From Clostridiaceae bacterium (GTDB lineage: Bacteria > Bacillota > Clostridia > Oscillospirales > Acutalibacteraceae): a stretch of 21,446 nucleotides of DNA. The position numbers were made by a program, and so were the translations under genes. Below, one piece after another: positions 6,977-14,393 of this stretch. The notes below the pieces were generated by a model. The model saw only the letters and a program-made list of their open reading frames with translations. It made no database searches and had not been told where the DNA came from. The DNA is taken from assembly GCA_904501685.1 (NCBI GenBank), contig CAJGBX010000010.1:1-21446 (forward strand), in the 5' to 3' direction. The first letter of the stretch is position 1. Each line of letters opens with the position of its first letter.

Positions 6977-7001
6977 TTATAATATTCTTGCCGGTTAGGC
7001 A

Positions 7002-7028
7002 TCTAAATCGGTGTAATGTGCCAAAAAA
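7002..7028 (+). repeat. Shared 3' motif, copy 1
   Basis: TCTAAATCGGTGTAA (7002-7016) followed by GCC and an A run, immediately before a terminator hairpin. The same 15 bases occur at 8056-8070, and a diverged copy is at 9111-9136. Confidence 0.7.
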
Positions 7029-7030
7029 AT

Positions 7031-7060
7031 TCCTCGGAAGAATTTCCGAGGATATTTTTT
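7031..7060 (+). terminator. Terminator after the Lgt-like gene
   Basis: 9-bp stem TCCTCGGAA / TTCCGAGGA around loop GAAT, followed by TATTTTTTT. Confidence 0.88.
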
Positions 7061-7145
7061 TAACTTTTTCACTTTTCACTTAATCCATCCGCGAAGGTTT
7101 TTGGAAGTAATAAGTAATAGTGAATTAGTATTTTAAGGGTTCTCC

Positions 7146-7174
7146 TTGCTTTTTTGATTGATATGTGATAAGAT
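7146..7174 (+). promoter_or_regulatory. Possible promoter of the alpha/beta hydrolase gene
   Basis: TTGCTT (7146-7151), 17-base spacer, TAAGAT (7169-7174), 107 bases before the ATG, which would leave a leader of about 100 bases. Nothing else is recognisable in 7061-7262. Confidence 0.45.
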
Positions 7175-7280
7175 GAATGTACAAAGATTAAACACATTTT
7201 AATTTCAACAATAAATACTGCAAAAGATAATGTAAAATAGCAATACATTGTCAGCAAAGTTTTCAGGGGGGGAGTGTATA

Positions 7281-8009
7281 ATGATAGAATATATTGAAGG
7301 GCGCTGGAACGGTTTTAAAAGATTAGATTTTCAGTTTGAGGGGAGAGCAGCAACCCTTATTGTTCCGGATGAGCCGCGAAAGGATAAAAAATGGCTTTAT
7401 AAAATGGAATATTTTGATGTGTTTCCATCATTTGAAATAGAAATGCTTAAACGGGGTTATTATGTGGCTCATATGAAGAATAAGAGTCGCTTATGTCCCA
7501 AAGAGGATACAGATATGCGTCCGCGTTTTTGCGAATTATTGAAAGCAGAATTTGGGTTAAACGAAAAATGCTTGCCCGTCGGGATGAGTTGCGGTGGTAT
7601 GCAAACGGTATACTTTGCGGCAGAATATCCTCAATACGTTGCTGCTATGTACATAGATGCGCCTGTGCTTAATTTGTTAAGCTGGCCGTTAGGAATGGGA
7701 GAGAGCCAAAAACCGCGCCTAGTTGAATTCGAGGAGAATATTGGCATTTCAATTGCGGATATGCTTAATTATAGAAAACATCCCATAGATTACAAGGAAA
7801 CACTTTTAAAATCGGGTATTCCTATTTTTATGGTTTGCGGTGATAGTGATACTACTGTTCCGTATAATGAAAATGGTAAAGTCCTATCAGATTATTTCAA
7901 AGCAAATAACGGCAATTTGACTGAGATTGTGAAAAAAGGATGCGATCACCACCCTCATGGTTTAGATGATTACACCTCTTTATTTGAATTTGTAAATAAA
8001 TATTATTAA
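7281..8009 (+). CDS. Alpha/beta hydrolase-fold protein
   Basis: 242 aa, cytoplasmic, with no signal peptide. The nucleophile elbow is GMSCGG, matching GxSxG with Ser nucleophile. The acid is probably in CGDSDTTVPYNENG and the base His in GCDHHPHGLDD near the C-terminus. These have the order and spacing of an intact catalytic triad. Substrate cannot be read from sequence; esterase/prolyl-oligopeptidase-like is the closest general description. I start at 7281 because AGGGGGGGAG is directly upstream; the frame is open back to 7248 but that would include the ribosome site. It stands alone between a possible promoter and a terminator preceded by the shared 3' motif. Confidence 0.85.
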   Translation: MIEYIEGRWNGFKRLDFQFEGRAATLIVPDEPRKDKKWLYKMEYFDVFPSFEIEMLKRGYYVAHMKNKSRLCPKEDTDMRPRFCELLKAEFGLNEKCLPVGMSCGGMQTVYFAAEYPQYVAAMYIDAPVLNLLSWPLGMGESQKPRLVEFEENIGISIADMLNYRKHPIDYKETLLKSGIPIFMVCGDSDTTVPYNENGKVLSDYFKANNGNLTEIVKKGCDHHPHGLDDYTSLFEFVNKYY

Positions 8010-8055
8010 TTTATATACCCAACCTGATTTTAATTAACCTTATTAATATCTGACG

Positions 8056-8081
8056 TCTAAATCGGTGTAACAAGCCAAAAA
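8056..8081 (+). repeat. Shared 3' motif, copy 2
   Basis: TCTAAATCGGTGTAA (8056-8070), identical to copy 1, then CAAGCCAAAAA running into the terminator stem. Confidence 0.7.
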
Positions 8082-8118
8082 TCCTCATTCGCAAGAATGA
8101 GGATTTTATTTTCTTGGC
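8074..8118 (+). terminator. Terminator after the alpha/beta hydrolase gene
   Basis: Perfect 10-bp stem ATCCTCATTC / GAATGAGGAT with a GCAA tetraloop, followed by TTTATTTT. An outer GCCAA (8074-8078) / TTGGC (8114-8118) pair can extend it. Confidence 0.9.
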
Positions 8119-8167
8119 GTTCTGGTACAAGTATTGGTTCGAATGCTTAGATTATTGATTGAAATCA

Positions 8168-8196
8168 TTGCATAAAATGTTGCTTTGTGCTATAAT
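8168..8196 (+). promoter_or_regulatory. Promoter of the 8220 membrane-protein gene
   Basis: TTGCAT (8168-8173), 17-base spacer, perfect TATAAT (8191-8196), 23 bases before the ATG. Confidence 0.75.
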
Positions 8197-8219
8197 ACTT
8201 CACAAGGGAGGAGATTTAA

Positions 8220-9089
8220 ATGAGAAATCTAACAATAAAAAGAGAAAAAAGTTTTGTGGGCAGTCTTGCAAAAATGAAGATTTATATAGAAGATCCCACT
8301 TCAAATGAGATACGCATAAACGATACACCTTGCCGTAAAGTCGGCGATTTGAAAAACGGAGAAGAAAAAACCTTTCAAATTGGTGAACAAGAGGCAAAGG
8401 TATTCGTAATTGCAGATAAACTAAGCAAAGATTATTGCAACGAGTATTATCAACTTCCCGAAGGACAAGATGATATTATTCTTTCCGGCAAAAACAAGTT
8501 CAACCCTGCCAACGGAAATGCATTTCGTTTTGATAATAATGAAAGCGTGGGAATTGCAACAAACCGTAAACACGGCACACGCAAAGGGTTACTTATATTG
8601 ATCGCAACCGTTGCCGTGGGTGCTGTTGTTGGCTATTCGATAGCTGCTGGACTATTTTCAAATAAAACAACCGATGTAAAAACTTTTTCTTCCAAAGGAA
8701 TGGCCATAACCTTAACGGAAGAATTCAAGAAAACAGATGTTGAGGATTATACTGTTGCATACAATTCAAAAAATGTAGTTGTATTTGCATTGAAAGAAGA
8801 GTTTGCATTGGCTGATGGCTTTCAAAATTATACTTTGGAACAATACGGCAATTTAGTATTACAAAACAATAACCTTTCTTCATCTAAGATAAAAAACATA
8901 GAAGGACTAACTGGATTCGAATATGAATCCACAAATCCCAACACAAAGAATACATATAAATATTTTTCGTTTGTTTATAAATCAAAAGATGCCTTTTGGC
9001 TAGTGCAGTTTGCTACGCTCTCAGAAAATGCTGATGAGTATGATTCGGAAATTATTGAATGGGCAAAATCAGTAGAGTTCTCGAACTAA
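8220..9089 (+). CDS. Single-pass membrane protein with C-terminal PsbP/DcrB-like domain
   Basis: 289 aa of unknown function. Residues 1-110 form a soluble N-terminal domain (VGSLAKMKIYIEDP, KVGDLKNGEEKTFQIGEQEAKVFVIADKLSKDYCNEYYQLPEGQ). A basic TRKG leads into one transmembrane segment (about 123-146). The C-terminal 140 residues (KTFSSKGMAITLTEEFK to IIEWAKSVEF) have the pattern of PsbP/DcrB-type exported domains. Topology is probably cytoplasmic N-domain and external C-domain. GGGAGGAG precedes the ATG and a consensus promoter lies just upstream. The gene is monocistronic with its own terminator. The domain guess for the C-terminus is tentative; the N-domain is not one I can name. Confidence 0.8.
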   Translation: MRNLTIKREKSFVGSLAKMKIYIEDPTSNEIRINDTPCRKVGDLKNGEEKTFQIGEQEAKVFVIADKLSKDYCNEYYQLPEGQDDIILSGKNKFNPANGNAFRFDNNESVGIATNRKHGTRKGLLILIATVAVGAVVGYSIAAGLFSNKTTDVKTFSSKGMAITLTEEFKKTDVEDYTVAYNSKNVVVFALKEEFALADGFQNYTLEQYGNLVLQNNNLSSSKIKNIEGLTGFEYESTNPNTKNTYKYFSFVYKSKDAFWLVQFATLSENADEYDSEIIEWAKSVEFSN

Positions 9090-9110
9090 AACAGTATTTA
9101 AATAACGGTA

Positions 9111-9136
9111 TCTAAATCAGAATCATAAGTCAAAAA
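9111..9136 (+). repeat. Shared 3' motif, diverged copy 3
   Basis: TCTAAATC then AG, and later AAG and CAAAAA, in the same order and at the same spacing as copies 1 and 2. About 19 of 26 positions match copy 2. It lies 22 bases after a stop codon and directly before a terminator. Confidence 0.5.
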
Positions 9137-9170
9137 GAAAGACACGATTTAAAATCGCGTCTTTCTTTTT
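9132..9170 (+). terminator. Terminator after the 8220 gene
   Basis: Long A-rich/T-rich stem with core AAAGAAAGAC-A-CGATT opposite AATCG-C-GTCTTTCTTT, one mismatch, ending in TTTTT. Being symmetric, it could also serve the leftward araC-type gene. Confidence 0.8.
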
Positions 9171-9193
9171 ATGTTTATATTTTTGTGGACATA

Positions 9194-9215
9194 ATTGAAC
9201 TAAAATCATATAAAT
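9194..9215. repeat. 22-base direct repeat, intergenic copy
   Basis: Runs from ATTGAACTAAAATC to ATATAAAT. An identical 22-base copy lies at 9867-9888 inside the AraC-type gene. The flanks differ. Confidence 0.75.
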
Positions 9216-9223
9216 ACACATAA

Positions 9224-10129
9224 TCACAACAAATAGTCCGGCAGGGTTGAGCGTTTGGAAGAGGGGGACGGCGTGGGTTCAGGTGTAGATTTGTGTGTGG
9301 ATGTTTGCGTTGGTGCTCGCTTATCTGACGGTTCTGAGGGTTTGCTTACTTTTTTGCTACGCTTGATTTCAGCCGGCTTGCGAGTACCAGAGGTTAATCC
9401 TTGGCTTAGCATAGAATATTTCTTTGCCGAAATGCCCACAACGCGCTTGAATGTGGTGGAAAAATAAGCTTGGCTTGAGAATTGCAGCACCCTTGCTACA
9501 CGCGTAATGCTGTTTCCTGCTTTAAGCAGTTGCTGAGCTTTTTTTAGCTTTAACATCAAAAAATGCTCATGCACACCAATTCCGGTGTACTTTAAAAACA
9601 GCCGTTTTAGTCCTGAAAGGCTGAGTCTTAGCATTGAAGCTAATTCATCAACCGAAAGCCAGGAGGCTATATATCGCTCCATTACGGTTACCGCCTTTGA
9701 ATAGAGGCGGCTTTTTTCATCTCTTATAGGCTCAATCGTATTTTTGAGTGTGCCCAATTCATTTAATATAGATTGTAATTGAATTTTTTGTTCTAAAGTG
9801 TCCTCAGTAAAAGCAATTTTTGTGAATAATTCTTTCATACTTGCGGTTAGTCGGACAATTTTATTGATTGAACTAAAATCATATAAATTATTGGAAGTGA
9901 ATTTTATACAAGTGCAGGCTATTGAGTGAATATCGTGAATATAATAGAAATCATCAGGTGAAATGAGTACAGCATCTCCCTCGTTTAACAAATAAACCGA
10001 GCCGTTTAATGTAACCGTTGTCCCATTGCCATTGAGGTATAAAATCATATACTCTCTGTTAGTGCAAGCTATTGAGTAACTGTTGATTTCTGACTGCATA
10101 TTGACTGTTTCTACATAAATATCCTGCAT
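9224..10129 (-). CDS. AraC-family transcriptional regulator with low-complexity C-terminal tail
   Basis: 301 aa. The N-terminal cupin-like sensing region has LNGNGTTVTLNGSVYLLNEGDAVLISPDDFYYIHDI (about 32-66). The AraC DNA-binding domain with two helix-turn-helix units is at about 156-243 (LSVDELASMLRLSLSGLKRLFLKYTGIGVHEHF; SITRVARVLQFSSQAYFSTTFKRVVGISAKKY). AraC proteins normally end here, but this one continues for about 58 residues rich in Lys, Ser, Thr and Pro. GGTGGGAAG is upstream of the ATG. It lies just downstream of the BMC operon terminator, on the same strand, with its own consensus promoter. Regulation of the BMC genes by a sugar or diol signal is plausible from position only. Confidence 0.9.
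   Translation of the reverse strand: MQDIYVETVNMQSEINSYSIACTNREYMILYLNGNGTTVTLNGSVYLLNEGDAVLISPDDFYYIHDIHSIACTCIKFTSNNLYDFSSINKIVRLTASMKELFTKIAFTEDTLEQKIQLQSILNELGTLKNTIEPIRDEKSRLYSKAVTVMERYIASWLSVDELASMLRLSLSGLKRLFLKYTGIGVHEHFLMLKLKKAQQLLKAGNSITRVARVLQFSSQAYFSTTFKRVVGISAKKYSMLSQGLTSGTRKPAEIKRSKKVSKPSEPSDKRAPTQTSTHKSTPEPTPSPSSKRSTLPDYLL
9867..9888. repeat. 22-base direct repeat, copy inside the AraC-type gene
   Basis: Identical to 9194-9215. On the coding strand it encodes part of the linker around LYDFSSINK. Confidence 0.75.
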
Positions 10130-10164
10130 ATACTTCCCACCCTTGAACTTTTATCATATATTTT

Positions 10165-10192
10165 ATTATAACATACATTTTTAATTTGTCAA
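10165..10192 (-). promoter_or_regulatory. Promoter of the AraC-type gene
   Basis: On the minus strand TTGACA (10187-10192), 16-base spacer, TATAAT (10165-10170), both perfect consensus hexamers, 35 bases before the ATG. Confidence 0.82.
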
Positions 10193-10223
10193 CGTCTCCG
10201 ATGCATTTGCGGTGTCTTAACGG

Positions 10224-10265
10224 TAAAAAAACACCCTTGCATAGGATAACCTATGCAAGGGTGTT
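10224..10265 (-). terminator. Terminator of the BMC operon
   Basis: Perfect 16-bp stem AACACCCTTGCATAGG / CCTATGCAAGGGTGTT with a 4-base loop, followed on the minus strand by seven T residues. It starts 10 bases after the pduL stop and separates the BMC operon from the araC-type promoter. Confidence 0.95.
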
Positions 10266-10274
10266 ACTTATTGA

Positions 10275-10922
10275 TTATTTTACAATCTTCACTTTAAAGC
10301 CGTTGCCGATACCTGCGGCATTAGCATCATCAGTATCAATATGCATTTCTAAGCGAAATGCCTTGTTAACACGAACCTGAACGTCATAGAAGGTGGTTCT
10401 GCGTTCACCGTCAACCTCAACAGTCACGTAATCACCGTCATTAAGTCCGAAAATCCTGCCTTCCTCATCACTCATATGAATGTGGCGGTTGGCAATAATA
10501 CAGCCTTCTTTCAAGGTGACTGTGCCCTTTGGTCCGATAATAGTAATCGGAGCCGAACCCTTAATATCACCCGATTCACGTACGGGAGGCTTTACCTTAA
10601 GAGTAAAAGAATCGGTGCGTGAAATTTCAACCTGAGATTCTTTACGGACAGGGCCCAAAACACGCACACCCTCAATTGCTCTCAATGAGGGGCCGATAAT
10701 TGTCAGCTGCTCCTTACAGGCAAACTGTCCGGGTTGGGATAAATCCTTAATCGGCGTCAGCTCATATCCCTTGCCGAAAAGAGTCTCCAAATGCTCGGCA
10801 CTCAAATGAATGTGACGGTTTGAAACACCAACCGGAACGGTATTGCCTTCGGCAGTACCGCCCTTGCACTGAGCCATTACACGAGATACAATTTCAGCAA
10901 CTATTTTTTCGTCATATGCCAT
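10275..10922 (-). CDS. pduL: PduL, phosphate propanoyltransferase (BMC phosphotransacylase)
   Basis: Converts acyl-CoA (propionyl-, acetyl- or lactoyl-CoA) and phosphate to acyl-phosphate and CoA inside the shell, recycling CoA. 215 aa with both PduL half-domains: VSNRHIHLS (residues 33-41) and IANRHIHMSDEEG, plus LEMHIDTDDANAAG near the C-terminus; the histidines are the family's zinc ligands. The N-terminus EKIVAEIVSRVMAQC is an amphipathic helix followed by a Gly-rich linker, as expected of an encapsulation peptide. It follows the aldehyde dehydrogenase by 12 bases and is last in the operon. The start is supported by GGGGGT upstream. The family is unrelated in sequence to Pta. Confidence 0.95.
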   Translation of the reverse strand: MAYDEKIVAEIVSRVMAQCKGGTAEGNTVPVGVSNRHIHLSAEHLETLFGKGYELTPIKDLSQPGQFACKEQLTIIGPSLRAIEGVRVLGPVRKESQVEISRTDSFTLKVKPPVRESGDIKGSAPITIIGPKGTVTLKEGCIIANRHIHMSDEEGRIFGLNDGDYVTVEVDGERRTTFYDVQVRVNKAFRLEMHIDTDDANAAGIGNGFKVKIVK

Positions 10923-10934
10923 AACACTTACCCC

Positions 10935-12377
10935 CTAAATGATACGGAAGCTATCAGCCATTACACAGCGGCGCTGACGGGTAAAGCTTCGAGCTGAGGT
11001 AATGCCCTCACCGGTGGGACCTGCGATAGTGAAGGTTGCGTGACCTTCACCGCCAAAGCCGATACCGGCATACGAAGGAGCGTTCTTAACAAAAATTGTA
11101 GTTTCAACAGCGCGTGCAAACGCTGAGAGATTGTCAATATTTTTAGAATGCATATGAGCAGTATGGCGGTTACCGTGCTCAGCCTTAACCGCAAGCTCAA
11201 TAGCCTCGTTAATGTCGTTTACACGAACGATAGGTAAAATCGGCATCATCAGCTCTTCCTGAACGAAGAGGTGGTTAAAGTCGGTCTCACAAATAATGCA
11301 ACGTATATCACTGCTTACATTAATACCGATTTTTGCGAGAAGCACCTGAGCATCTCTGCCGACACAGTCGCGGTTAACAACCAATCTTGTGTTACCTTTT
11401 TTGTCCTTGGTTTCAACCAAAACAATCTTAGCCAGGCGGTCAGCCTGCTCAGAATTAATCATATAAGCACCGTTTTTAAGCATTGCAGAAATAAGCTCAT
11501 CTGCAATATTGCGGAAAGCAAAAACCTCTTTTTCGGCAATACAAGGGAGGTTATTGTCAAAGGTGCAGCCGTCGATAATATCCTTACCGGCCTTCTGAAT
11601 GTCAGCGGTATCGTCAACGATAACAGGAGGATTACCTGCGCCGGCACCGATAGCCTTTTTACCCGAGGAAAGCACTGCTTTAACAACACCGGGACCGCCG
11701 GTGCAAACAAGCAGGCGAACAAGCGGATGTGACTGCATAACAGCGGCCGACTCTAAGGTAGGCTTAACCATAGAGCAAACCAAAACCTCAGGACCACCTG
11801 CGGTCTTAGAAGCACGGTTTACAAGGTCAACAGCATAGTTAGAGGTGGCGATTGCGTTAGGATGCGGATTAAACACAACGCCGTTACCGGCGGCAATCAT
11901 ACCGATACTGTTGCAAATAACGGTTTCGCTGGGGTTAGTACTCGGAGTAATAGCGCCTACAACACCGAACGGAGCCATTTCCACCAAGGTCAAGCCGTTG
12001 TCACCGGTGCGTGCGTTTGAAATAATATCCTCAGTACCGGGAGTCTTATCGGCAACCAAAAGGTGCTTCAGGCGTTTATGCTCAACCTTACCCATACCGG
12101 TCTCATTGACACCTAACTGTGCCATAATAGGAGCCTCAGCACGTGTCAGACGGCGGATTTCGGTAATAATAGCCTCACGCTGCTCAACCGACATAGCTCT
12201 AACAGCTAAATAAGCCTTCTGAACCTCGGCAATAGCGTCATTCATATCGGAATAAACGCCGACGAACTTTCTTGGACCGTAGTGAGTGCTATCCCAGTCC
12301 GAGGTGTTACTTGTTTTCATTTTATTAAGCACAAGGTTAACAACCTCGCGGATTTCATTTTCAGAGATATTAGCCAT
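10935..12377 (-). CDS. pduP: CoA-acylating aldehyde dehydrogenase (PduP/EutE-like), BMC cargo
   Basis: Oxidises propionaldehyde (or another short aldehyde) with NAD+ and CoA to acyl-CoA in the microcompartment lumen. 480 aa, usual length. The N-terminal helix ENEIREVVNLVLNKM (6-20) and a Ser/Thr linker match a PduP encapsulation peptide. The ALDH core follows with GVVGAITPSTNP (138-149), GAGAGNPPVIVDDTADI, catalytic Cys279 in FDNNLPCIAEKE and a C-terminal SFTRQRRCVM. Only 6 bases separate it from the upstream kinase, and its GGAG overlaps the kinase 3' end, implying translational coupling. Aldehyde preference (propionaldehyde or lactaldehyde) cannot be read from sequence; EutE-like acetaldehyde use is the alternative. 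Confidence 0.95.
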   Translation of the reverse strand: MANISENEIREVVNLVLNKMKTSNTSDWDSTHYGPRKFVGVYSDMNDAIAEVQKAYLAVRAMSVEQREAIITEIRRLTRAEAPIMAQLGVNETGMGKVEHKRLKHLLVADKTPGTEDIISNARTGDNGLTLVEMAPFGVVGAITPSTNPSETVICNSIGMIAAGNGVVFNPHPNAIATSNYAVDLVNRASKTAGGPEVLVCSMVKPTLESAAVMQSHPLVRLLVCTGGPGVVKAVLSSGKKAIGAGAGNPPVIVDDTADIQKAGKDIIDGCTFDNNLPCIAEKEVFAFRNIADELISAMLKNGAYMINSEQADRLAKIVLVETKDKKGNTRLVVNRDCVGRDAQVLLAKIGINVSSDIRCIICETDFNHLFVQEELMMPILPIVRVNDINEAIELAVKAEHGNRHTAHMHSKNIDNLSAFARAVETTIFVKNAPSYAGIGFGGEGHATFTIAGPTGEGITSARSFTRQRRCVMADSFRII

Positions 12378-12383
12378 TATTAA

Positions 12384-13580
12384 TTACTCCTTACAAAATT
12401 TCAAGGTATCCAATGCAATCATATATTCCTCGTCAGTCGGAATAACCAAGGTCCTGACTTTAGCACCATCGGCAGAAATATCCTTTTCAACACCTCTTAA
12501 TCCGGTGTTTAAGTCCTTATTAATTGCAATTCCGAAGAAGTCCATATTCTCACAAACTGCTTCACGAAGCTGATAGTCGTTTTCGCCGATACCTGCGGTG
12601 AAGACAAGAGCATCAATACCGTTCAATTCAGCAATATAGCTGCCGATAATCTTTTTAATGCTATTATAGAGAATTTTCTGCGCAAGCTGGGCACGGTAGT
12701 TACCGTTATTTGCGGCTTCGGCAATCTGACGGCAGTCATTCGAAACACCGCTGATGCCGAGTAAGCCCGATTTACGGTTAAGCATATCCTCAATCTCGTC
12801 AGCCGAAAGACCCTCAGCCTTCATAATGTAAGGGATAACGGTCGGGTCAAGCGAGCCGCTTCTAGTACCCATCGGCAGACCCTCCTGCGGAGTGAAGCCC
12901 ATAGAGGTGTCAATTGCAACGCCCTTATCAACTGCGGTAATGGAGGAGCCGTTACCCAAGTGACAGGTAACAATTTTCAATTCCTCAATCGGCTTGCCCA
13001 AAAGCTCAGCCGCCTTGGCAGCAACATATCGGTGCGAGGTACCATGGAAGCCGTAACGGCGAATCTGATATTTAGTATAAAGCTCATACGGAATAGCGTA
13101 AATTGTACGGAAGTCTTCCATTTGAGAGTAGAAGGAAGTGTCAAATACTGCAACCTGAGGTACCGAGCTCATAAGTCTGCGGCAAGCAGTAATACCCTTG
13201 ATTGCCGGAGGGCCGTGTAACGGATTTATAGGCACGATACCCTCGAGGTACTTTACAACCTCGTCATCAATAAGTGAGGAGGCTTTAAGCTTTTCACCGC
13301 CGTGAGCAACTCTGTGACCGACGGCACCGATTTCATCAATGCTTTTAATAACGCCGTGCTCATCACTGACTAACAAATCAAGAACGATTGAAAGAGCCTT
13401 TTCGTGGTCCTCGAGTTCGGTTTCTATAGTATGCTTGTTATCGGCATATTTATGGGTTACAATACCACCCTTACCGCCGATACACTCACAAAGTCCCTTA
13501 GCTAAAACATCGCCGTTATCCATATTGAATAACTGATATTTCAGAGAAGAACTACCTGCATTTAAAACGAGTATTTTCAT
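12384..13580 (-). CDS. ackA: Acetate/propionate kinase
   Basis: Transfers phosphate from acyl-phosphate to ADP, giving the free acid and ATP: the energy-yielding last step after PduL. 398 aa, full length for the ASKHA-fold AckA/TdcD/PduW family. Visible: VLNAGSSSLKYQLF (4-17), GHRVAHGGE, VTCHLGNGSSITAV, DTSMGFTPQEGLPMGTRSGSLDP and FTAGIGENDYQLRE. There is no N- or C-terminal targeting helix, so it probably works in the cytosol on acyl-phosphate leaving the shell. It sits between the DeoR gene and the aldehyde dehydrogenase. It is named AckA by family; here a PduW-like propionate (or lactate) role is suggested by context. Confidence 0.93.
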   Translation of the reverse strand: MKILVLNAGSSSLKYQLFNMDNGDVLAKGLCECIGGKGGIVTHKYADNKHTIETELEDHEKALSIVLDLLVSDEHGVIKSIDEIGAVGHRVAHGGEKLKASSLIDDEVVKYLEGIVPINPLHGPPAIKGITACRRLMSSVPQVAVFDTSFYSQMEDFRTIYAIPYELYTKYQIRRYGFHGTSHRYVAAKAAELLGKPIEELKIVTCHLGNGSSITAVDKGVAIDTSMGFTPQEGLPMGTRSGSLDPTVIPYIMKAEGLSADEIEDMLNRKSGLLGISGVSNDCRQIAEAANNGNYRAQLAQKILYNSIKKIIGSYIAELNGIDALVFTAGIGENDYQLREAVCENMDFFGIAINKDLNTGLRGVEKDISADGAKVRTLVIPTDEEYMIALDTLKFCKE

Positions 13581-13604
13581 TTAATTTCCTCCTAAACGGC
13601 TTTA

Positions 13605-14363
13605 CTAGTAAACCAGCTCAACACCCTTGTCCTTGCAGTATTCAATCCAACGGTCAGAGGGCACCTCATCGGTTACTATAGTATCAACATCATTCAGATC
13701 ACAAACGTGAACGAACGAAATCTTATCAAACTTGGTGGCATCGACCGCCAGAATCTTACGGTCGGCGGCGGCAAAAATCGCACGCTTGATTTCAGAATCT
13801 TTTTCATTGGAATCGGTGATGCCCATATTCATATCAATGCCCTTTGACGAGCATATTGCCAAATCAACGTGGAAGCCCTTAATCATACGTTCGGCAGAGG
13901 TGCCGACCAAGGATAACGAGCCTTTTTTTAATGTACCGCCGGTGGAAAGAATGTTCCAGTCACTCTTGTCGGCTAATTCCATTAAAATTTCAATCGAGTT
14001 AGTGATAAGTGTAATATTTTTAAGGTGTGCAATGCATTTCGTAACATAAATTGCAGTAGAACTTGCATCGACCATTATATAATCGCCTTCTTTTATCATT
14101 TCGGCGATTTTTTCTGCAATTTTTTGCTTGCGTTCAACACTTGCACGCTTGCGAACATTGTAGGGCAGGTCGATATTAAGACTCTTATTGGCTATCGCAC
14201 CGCCATAGGTTTTGGTTGCAAGACCCTCATTGTCGAGCTTTTCAAGGTCACGTCTGATTGTTTCCTCGGTAACATCAAACTCACGGCTTAAGTCGGTAAC
14301 AATTACCTTGCCTTCGGCGTTTAGCTTTGCGAGAATTGCATTGCGGCGTTCTATTGCGAGCAT
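13605..14363 (-). CDS. DeoR-family transcriptional regulator
   Basis: 252 aa. N-terminal DeoR helix-turn-helix (RRNAILAKLNAEGKVIVTDLSREFDVTEETIRRDLEKLDNEGLATKTYGGA, residues 6-56), then a DeoR C-terminal sensor domain with GDYIMVDASSTAIYV, TLITNSIEI, LSTGGTLKKGSLSLVG and MNMGITDSNEKDSEIKRAI. Such regulators usually repress sugar catabolism and release DNA on binding a phosphorylated sugar. This fits a fuculose- or rhamnulose-phosphate pathway, but the ligand is inference. GGAGA lies upstream of the ATG. It is inside the operon between shell/electron-transfer genes and the acid-forming enzymes, so it is co-transcribed with its probable targets. Confidence 0.92.
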   Translation of the reverse strand: MLAIERRNAILAKLNAEGKVIVTDLSREFDVTEETIRRDLEKLDNEGLATKTYGGAIANKSLNIDLPYNVRKRASVERKQKIAEKIAEMIKEGDYIMVDASSTAIYVTKCIAHLKNITLITNSIEILMELADKSDWNILSTGGTLKKGSLSLVGTSAERMIKGFHVDLAICSSKGIDMNMGITDSNEKDSEIKRAIFAAADRKILAVDATKFDKISFVHVCDLNDVDTIVTDEVPSDRWIEYCKDKGVELVY

Positions 14364-14393
14364 TGATTTATACTCTCCTTATAAATTTTAGGG

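Noticed and set aside
6994..7000. Integron attC-like core (GTTAGGC) beside the first shared 3' motif
   Set aside because: The other two motif copies lack it, no matching inverse core was found and no integron integrase is present; likely chance.
12384..13580. Acetate kinase as encapsulated cargo
   Set aside because: No helix-plus-linker extension at either terminus; the N-terminus begins directly with the catalytic fold (NAGSSSLKYQ).
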